NCBI GenBank assembly: GCA_039621445.1
Contig: CP154954.1
Span: forward strand, 47,471,847 to 47,535,846
Reading direction: 5' to 3'
From: Euglena gracilis
Taxonomy: Eukaryota > Euglenida > Euglenophyceae > Euglenales
DNA length: 64,000 bases
Both the position numbers and the translations under genes were made by a program. The stretch's first letter is position 1. Each line of letters starts with the position of its first letter. The notes beneath the pieces are model-generated. The model was not told the DNA's origin. It saw nothing but the letters and a program-made list of their open reading frames with translations, and made no database searches. Of the stretch, positions 40,894 to 64,000 are shown piece after piece.

Positions 40894-42534
40894 TATATAT
40901 TATATCTTACACAAGGGTTTCTTTTTCTTTGGGGCCCTCCAAGCAGTTGCACACAAAAGAAATTGAAAATCGGTCGACTGACCGTCGACTGGTCGATAGG
41001 GCAACTGGCCAGTCGATCGACTAGTGGATGGACTAGCCAGTGGCCCAACCACTGTAAGTCGTTGAGCCGGGAGGGGGGGGGGCTGGAAAAAGGCTGCTGG
41101 CTGGCTGGACCCGGGCATTATCTTTTAAGGCGGATTTTTTTTTAAAAAAAAGTTTTTTTAAGGCATTTTCAAGGTGTCTATTTTCCAAGGGGAGTCAAAG
41201 AGTCTTCCGGGCATCGAGCCAACGTCGGTCCAGGTTGAAAATCAAAAAGGTTCAAAAAACAAATTGAGTTTTTTTTGAGTTTTGGGTGGGTTGACAATGT
41301 TCCAGCGATGCCAGAAACTATTTTTTTCCCCGGAGTTGACTTGTTTTTTGCCGAGATTTTTCAATTTATTTCTTTGCTCGAAATTCGTAATTTTTCTGGG
41401 ACGAATTTTTAAGGTTTATTGAGGGGTTTAAAGGCATTGTGGCAAATTTTTAAACGTATTTCTGAGGTTTTTAAGGTTCCTTAAAAAATAATGCCTGGCT
41501 GGACCCCCCCAGGGGGATGGGCTCATTTTTTTTTGAAGCAGCCCCCCTGATGACGAGTGTGAACTCGCAGGCACACAGGTATGGGTGTGTGTCCGACTGT
41601 GGCCCCAGGCTTTTTCTCCGCATGGATCACAGGGGAGAGGCCCACAGCAGTGCGCCACAACACAACACAACACAACACAACACAACACAACACAACACAA
41701 CACAACACAACACACAACACACCACAACACAACACAACACAACACAACCCAACACAACACAACACAACACAACGCATGCCCATCCACCTGTGCATCCACC
41801 CCTTTCACCCCTTTGTGTGAGGTTCATTGTCGGTTCTGTCCCCAAATGATAAACTCCCAAATGAGAACCCTGAATCAAATAAGAATCGGGATCAAATTTT
41901 TTCCTATCTTGCCAACGGAATTGGTGGCAGCGATATTTCGACAGAACAGACAATTTCTGGCAATCAAACAGTTTTGATGACATAAAACCTGAGCCTCTGA
42001 GATGCCCCCCCCCCCGGGGTTTGGTAAGTGATGCCGTGTTTGTGAGTTTGTCCTCTGACACATTGCTTTGGCCAACAAGGCCGTCCTTGCTGCCGCCCAC
42101 CACCACGTTTCGCCACGGAGCCCCCCCCCCAATCCGCAGGCTAACTCCCAGGCCACGCTGGCCGCGGACCGGCAGACGCTGACGACAGAGCAGGAGGCGC
42201 TGGGGCAGGAGGTGGCGATGCTGACGGTGGCCCTGACGGAGCTGCAGCGGGAACGGGAGACGCTGCAGGAGCATTATGTTCAGCTGCAGGGGGAGAAGGT
42301 GTGTGGGCGTTGGCCCGGCTCCGAGCCTGGTCCGATCAGTGGCTGCGCCGAGACGTCCGGCTGCTTGCCCCGGTGGAACGGCAGCATGATGCAGTTGGAT
42401 TTGGGTTATGGCGCTTGTGTGTTTGGCAATTGGTGAGGACGGCGTTTCCCTGGCATTTCTTTCTGTTTCCATCTCCGCCACACGTATTTTTCCCAACCAT
42501 TTTCTACGTGTTTTGTTGCCGGCAGGGTCAGTGA
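29895..42534 (+). CDS. Coiled-coil protein (gene span)
   Basis: Nine exons chain with consistent phases except at one edge. The predicted protein has a short proline/glycine-bearing N-terminus (MAYPPAGRLNGPLFSDGQPL), then a helical region rich in Q, E, A, L and R with heptad spacing, ending GQ and TGA. It is about 330 residues. Cytoskeletal, centrosomal, tethering or motor-tail roles are all possible; composition alone does not decide. Most internal exons are 78-159 bp and phase 0 at both ends, as if the rod grew by exon duplication. Similar E-A-L-R-Q wording between exons supports that. The exact start is the first ATG with a good downstream donor. Confidence 0.65.
30065..30590. mobile_element. 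Miniature element rich in TTTTTCCGCAA
   Basis: The ends CAGGGG-G8-AAATTGATATC and GATATCAATTT-C9-TG are inverted. CCTTTTG is duplicated at 30058-30064 and 30591-30597. Both flanks of its middle are arrays of TTTCCGCAA. It lies in intron 1 of the coiled-coil gene. Confidence 0.9.
31259..31354. repeat. Upstream duplicate of exon 2 acceptor region
   Basis: About 95 bp nearly identical to 31721-31820, including GCAGACTCCGTCGGTCTG, CCATTTAGAC-TATTTGGAGA and GATCGAC. The first copy changes the exon start (ATTTAGACTATTTGGAGACT), so the reading frame of exon 2 is not preserved. Confidence 0.8.
31802..31886 (+). CDS. Coiled-coil gene exon 2
   Basis: The acceptor is AACTCATTTAG, entered in phase 2 to match exon 1, and the donor GAG|GTGTGT is phase 0. 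The peptide HLEMIDRDAALTSLKAGRAS then RSFFQGEE is helical. A degenerate duplicate of the acceptor region and start of this exon lies 460 bp upstream (31259-31354). Confidence 0.6.
32040..32470. repeat. Interspersed family I, copy 2
   Basis: TTTTAAGGCATTTT words at the left, GGATGGATAGACAATGTTCC and GGAGTTGGCCTGATTTTGCC in the middle, and GCATTTTAAGTTTTAAAAAA at the right. It is collinear with 41130-41485. No terminal duplication identified. Confidence 0.65.
33018..33143 (+). CDS. Coiled-coil gene exon 3
   Basis: The acceptor is GCACCTCGCAG and the donor CGG|GTGTGT, phase 0/0. ESELERLRTALQQKTSRLAE then VEAALRQLETERRGW shows leucine/alanine at a and d heptad positions. Confidence 0.8.
34113..34193 (+). 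CDS. Coiled-coil gene exon 4 (3' edge uncertain)
   Basis: The acceptor CCCGGGCCGGCAG follows a C-rich tract. DQLEKALEEHRQAQQGTVSV then AEFQAMQ is helical. No GT follows the coding-like part until GTGGGT at 34231, which would be phase 1 and add a PPPPTSPPP tail not matching exon 5. The true 3' edge is therefore unresolved. Confidence 0.6.
34970..35059 (+). CDS. Coiled-coil gene exon 5
   Basis: The acceptor is CCGTCCCTGCAG and the donor CAG|GTGCTT, phase 0/0. HALEELQRGAQRPGQSVETA ends in the non-helical EIKVIPPPEQ, a likely hinge in the rod. Confidence 0.7.
36002..36113. repeat. (AT)n then (TG)n microsatellite
   Basis: A TA run (36008-36048) followed by a TG run to 36113. It abuts the left end of the composite element beginning 36114. 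Confidence 0.95.
36176..36235. repeat. Interstitial (TTAGGG)n array
   Basis: Eight mostly perfect TTAGGG units, preceded by GGTTGGGGATAGGG. This is the animal/fungal/euglenid-type telomere word. It sits in a mobile element within an intron and need not be the organism's telomere sequence. Confidence 0.95.
36284..36705. mobile_element. Miniature element, family B, copy 1
   Basis: It begins CAGGGTTCGATATAAGGAGG and ends CCTTATATCGAACCCTG. The core has CTCCGGCGCTTCGCGCCG, GGCATTTTTGGCACATTTTT and long C tracts paired with G tracts. It is nested inside the telomere-word composite. Confidence 0.88.
36776..37078. repeat. (ATGT)n tetranucleotide repeat
   Basis: About 300 bp of ATGT/GTAT units with occasional ATGC. 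All open frames through it are artefacts. Confidence 0.97.
37126..37275 (+). CDS. Coiled-coil gene exon 6
   Basis: The acceptor is CCCTCCCGGGCAG and the donor CAG|GTTGAG, phase 0/0. LQQLQEALQREAARCAELRE then RLAAAQASSTLAEESL has clear heptads. It begins just after a 300-bp ATGT microsatellite. Confidence 0.85.
37706..37852 (+). CDS. Coiled-coil gene exon 7
   Basis: The acceptor is CCTGTGCCGCAG and the donor AAG|GTGTGG, phase 0/0. AMQQQLQQALRQGGQWAGAD then EQLRAMKAELALREEEFEKK. The ending (E/K-R-D/E-A-W) parallels exon 6, consistent with exon duplication. Confidence 0.85.
38894..38978. mobile_element. Short class II element (TA site)
   Basis: TA-AACCCCCCCAAATAATACC at the left and GGTATTATTTGGGGGGGG-TA at the right are inverted. 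It is only ~80 bp, the smallest complete member seen. Confidence 0.7.
40812..40901. repeat. (AT)n microsatellite
   Basis: About 90 bp of AT repeat with two short interruptions, in the last long intron of the coiled-coil gene. Confidence 0.95.
41130..41485. repeat. Interspersed family I, copy 3
   Basis: GGGTTGACAATGTTCCAGCG, GGAGTTGACTTG and a terminal AAGGTTCCTTAAAAAATAA place it in the family with 8455-8830 and 32040-32470. Confidence 0.6.
41660..41774. repeat. (CAACA)n pentanucleotide repeat
   Basis: About 115 bp of CAACA units with minor variants (CACAACACACC). Confidence 0.96.
42140..42298 (+). CDS. Coiled-coil gene exon 8
   Basis: The acceptor is CCCCAATCCGCAG and the donor AAG|GTGTGT, phase 0/0. 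LAADRQTLTTEQEALGQEVA then MLTVALTELQRERETLQEHY. The long upstream intron (37853-42139) contains many family E and F words and AT and CAACA microsatellites. Confidence 0.85.
42526..42534 (+). CDS. Coiled-coil gene terminal exon (GQ-stop)
   Basis: A strong acceptor, TTTTGTTGCCGGCAG, is followed by GGT CAG TGA in the phase required by exon 8. Alternatively exon 8 could splice to the phase-0 exon at 44959, fusing this gene to psaD. Confidence 0.45.
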   Translation, partial: GQ

Positions 42535-43267
42535 GTGGGCACAGCCTGGCAGTACGAGCACGTCTCGTTTATCGATTGCGTGGCTCGAGGTGGATGCCCG
42601 TGCCATCCCGGCTCCGTCCTCCCTGGCCGCTGCCCCGCTGGCAGGCGGTGATGCAAGGGGTTTTTTTTTGCCAAGGAACACCACGAGTGATAATGGAAAC
42701 AATTGTGAATGTCGATGCTCACCTGTTTTTTTTTAAAGTCTGAAGACCCCCCCCCCAGACCAGGGTTTCTTCTCGAAGCGCCAAAATTTTTTTTGGGAAA
42801 CGGTTTCAGACGGCCTGTTTTTTGGGGGGGTCCATGCCGGGCTGGGTGGGTGAGGAGACCCGGGGGTCTTAAAAAGAGTCCTAGTGGGCATATCTTCAGG
42901 ATGGCCAGATTCGACCAAAGCGACACAAATCGTCAAGCAAAGCTATTTTTTTTTTATTTGGAATCTGCACTGAATGTTCTGTGGCAGATTGACCAAGAAT
43001 TTGATAACCAAAAATTGCAGACCCACGGCCACGGGGTTTCAATATGGAAACAACAGTGGGTGTCAATTTTGGGCTTCCAGAGTTTTTTCGGTGCTTTGTG
43101 CAAAAAAAAAAAGTGACTGACTTGTTTTTTGGCCCGAGACCCGGGGGGGGTCGGCCAGGAGTGGGCAAAAGTGGCTTGAGTGACCCCGGCGCCAAAGGCG
43201 CCGGAAAATTTTTTGGGTCTAAAATGGCCTAAAGTGACTGGAAAATGGTCGTTTTTCTGAGTGACCG

Positions 43268-43802
43268 CAGGGGGAGGGAAAAAATGCAACTTGCACAATT
43301 TGCATTTTTTTGCATAATCGGGTTTTTCCGGAATTTGCATTTTTTTGCATTTTTTTGCATTTTTTTGCATAAAATATTTTGACCCGGAATTTTTTTTTTG
43401 TAGTTGGTCGCCATATGTTTGCATTTTTTTGCATTTTCTTTGCATTTTTTTGCATTTTTTGCAAAAAATATTTTGTCCTGGAAAACTTTTTTGCAGTTGG
43501 TCGCCAATGTCATGTTTTGTCTCTGGTCCCTCTGCAGTTGCCTGGGGTTTTTGTGGTCTCAGTGCTTGCGTTGTCTTCCAGGAGGTCTTCTTTGTGAATC
43601 ATTGACAGGTATACACCGGCATTATCACATGTCTATGGATTATTGGCAGCAACTCTGTTACATTCCAGCCTTTTCTCAGGGTTTTCTCAGGGTTTTTTGC
43701 AAGTTGCATTTTTTTGCATTTTTTGCATTTTTTTTGCATTTTTTTGCATTTTTTTGACTTGCATAATTTGAAGGGCCAAGTTGCATTTTTCCCTCCCCCC
43801 TG
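43268..43802. mobile_element. Miniature element, family D, copy 2, nested in family C
   Basis: CAGGGGGAGGGAAAAAATGC at the left mirrors GCATTTTTCCCTCCCCCCTG at the right. GTGACCG versus GTGAACG flank it. Sequence on either side (43130-43267, 43803-43925) is a split family C element, so D inserted later. Confidence 0.85.
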
Positions 43803-44022
43803 GTGAACGACCCCCCAGGGGGGGGAATGACTGGCTGGTTTTCCGAAAATGGGTGACTGACTGGTTTTTTTTAAAAAGTGGAGTGAAGCCCCGGGGGGGG
43901 GGGTCGGTAAAAAATTGTATGGTCAGAAGCCACTCTTAGTATTTTCACTCAAGCATCAGGAGATGTCCCGGACAACAATGTGCAATTTGGCATGCCCAGG
44001 TGTGATTGAAGTGAACTCCCAC

Positions 44023-44249
44023 CAGGCTTCTTCAGGAAGTGCGCATCCCGCCCCTGCCCCCGGGGGCAGGCAGGGACGGGGGCATTTTCAACCCCCCCGG
44101 CAGGAGGGGGGGGTTGGGGTGGACAGCAGACCCCCGACACCAAAAGCACAAGGGTCCAAAACCGACCCCCCCCCCCCCGGTGTGTGCCTGCTCTGGGCAG
44201 GGACCCCATGGGACAAGCCACCCCCCTGGGTTGGTCAAAAAGAAGCCTG
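44023..44249. mobile_element. Miniature element with CAGGCTTCTT ends
   Basis: CAGGCTTCTTCAGG at the left pairs with AAAAAGAAGCCTG at the right. The flanks ACTCCCAC (44015-44022) and ACCCCCAC (44250-44257) match 7 of 8. Confidence 0.8.
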
Positions 44250-44279
44250 ACCCCCACTCTAACCAGAACTGGCCAAAAG

Positions 44280-44656
44280 CAGGGGGGGGAATGCAACTTG
44301 CATAATTTGCATTTTTTGCATTTTTTTGCATAAAATATTTTGCCTTGGAATAAAATTTTGTAGTTGGTTGCCGTATGTTTGGATTTTTTTGCATTTTTTT
44401 GCATTTTTTACATAAAATATTTTGCCCTTGAAAAAGATTTTGTAGTTGGTTGGCATATGGTTGTATTTTTTTGCATTTTTTTTTCGTTTTTTTGCATAAA
44501 ATATTTTGTCCCGGATTTTTTTTTTGATTTTAGGCTCTGTCATATTCCAGCTTTTTCTCAAGGTTTTCATGCAAGTTGCATTTTTTTTGCATTTTTTTGC
44601 ATTTTTTTTACTTGCATAATTTGAAGGGCCAAGTTGCATTCCCCCCCCCCCCCTCT
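44280..44656. mobile_element. Miniature element, family D, copy 3
   Basis: CAGGGGGGGGAATGCAACTT at the left, AAGTTGCATT-C13-TCT at the right. GCCAAAAG is duplicated exactly (44272-44279, 44657-44664). The left flank is the 3' flank of the element ending 44249. Confidence 0.88.
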
Positions 44657-44958
44657 GCCAAAAGTGCCCATCTTTTACCGTGTTTGGGTTTTTTTTTGGA
44701 ACACATAAGGCCAAAAATGCATTAAAAGTGTCATTTCCACCTTGATAAGCAGAGCCAGAGGAAAGATTTTTTCCCCAGTAAAGGAGGGGGGGGGCGGTTC
44801 CCCCCCGGGGGGGGACCCGGTTCAGTTTTTTTCCTTCAGAATTTTTCCAGTGTCTGGCAAATGGCCAGCCAGTGGCCCCCTGGGGTGCTTTATAAACAAT
44901 TGCCTGGTCTCAGATCAATGTTTGCCACTTTTGATATGATTGCACAATCTCCTCACAG

Positions 44959-63616
<18,658 letters not shown>

Positions 63617-64000
63617 GCGGCTGGCCCGCTGTGTTTCCGCATTTCACTTTCAACCCGCTGTCTTTCACACTCGGCTTTTCCACGCCTTTCTGGAGACCAA
63701 CCACCAAGTGAGTTTTCCAGTGGTGTGCATTTTCCACACGGTTGTTTGCAGTTGTGTGGTTTGGAAGCGCTGACAAAAGCCCCAACTGCTTTGGGGCAGG
63801 GTGGGGAGGCTCAACAGGAGCATATGTGCGGGTCAGCGGTCAGGCCAAGAAGAGGGAAAAGAGCCAGAGAGAGGCATCACAAGCACATCAGGATTTGTAA
63901 AAGGAGTTTGGGTCCCCTGCCCCAGGACACACTGGCAAACGTTCTTTATGATGTTTGCTCTTATTCCTGGGAAGATACTGGCAGTCCGAAGTTCAGTGGC
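63617..64000. other. psaD 3' flank with exon-like edge
   Basis: No terminator or polyadenylation signal was recognised. At 63924 an acceptor-like CCCTGCCCCAG precedes DTLANVLYDVCSYSWEDTGS then PKFSG, open to the window edge. A near-copy of this stretch lies at 46540-46598 in a psaD intron with a 1-bp length difference that breaks the frame. Confidence 0.4.

Larger units (their letters stand above)
42535..44958. other. Spacer or psaD intron with nested elements
   Basis: No transit-peptide exon was recognised here, although one is expected for a nuclear psaD. A family C copy (from ~43130 to ~43925) is split by family D copy 2. Two further elements (44023-44249, 44280-44656) follow. A 40-bp exon-like piece with AG and GTGTGA edges lies at 43960-43999. 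Confidence 0.45.

Noticed and set aside
43960-43999. 40-bp exon-like piece with AG and GTGTGA edges upstream of psaD
   Set aside because: Neither reading frame links in phase to the 44959 exon and the peptide has no motif. Noted only within the spacer entry.

Overview
This is a nuclear genome window from a photosynthetic eukaryote. It is intron-rich, and coding exons of 40-190 bp are separated by introns of 0.2-4.3 kb. Four genes can be followed by chaining exons whose splice phases agree, and all four lie on the + strand: (A) an EF-hand protein whose 3' exons look like an H-I-K-T-N-type extracellular/fibre domain (about 3.67-17.25 kb); (B) PCNA, the replication sliding clamp (18.80-26.61 kb); (C) a coiled-coil protein (29.90-42.53 kb); (D) photosystem I subunit PsaD, which appears as at least two PsaD domains fused in one frame (44.96-63.62 kb). 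A nuclear psaD fits the green lineage, euglenids, chlorarachniophytes and dinoflagellates. One-way gene order, long introns, at least two introns without GT-AG ends, polyprotein-like organisation and introner-like elements together favour a dinoflagellate. That assignment is inference.

Layout. 1-3.6 kb: foldback element, hexanucleotide microsatellite, unassigned AT-rich DNA. 3.67-17.25 kb: gene A with repeat-filled introns. 18.8-26.6 kb: PCNA. 26.6-29.9 kb: intergenic, two mobile elements. 29.9-42.5 kb: coiled-coil gene. 43-45 kb: nested miniature elements. 45-63.6 kb: psaD gene. 63.6-64 kb: an exon-like stretch cut by the window edge.

The most unusual content is non-coding. Introns and spacers are packed with short elements that begin CAGG and end CCTG, carry long C- and G-tracts and internal hairpins such as GGCGCC-AAA-GGCGCC, and are flanked by 7-8 bp target-site duplications. 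I found perfect 8-bp duplications at seven or more elements, nested insertions, and an empty site in a tandem duplicate. One element (21382-21548) sits inside PCNA coding sequence: removing it with one copy of its near-duplicated 8-bp site restores the reading frame, as expected of an intron made by insertion (an introner). A second class has ACCCC...GGGGT ends and mostly a TA duplication. I saw no rRNA or tRNA gene, CRISPR array, operon, or transposase gene that could mobilise these elements.
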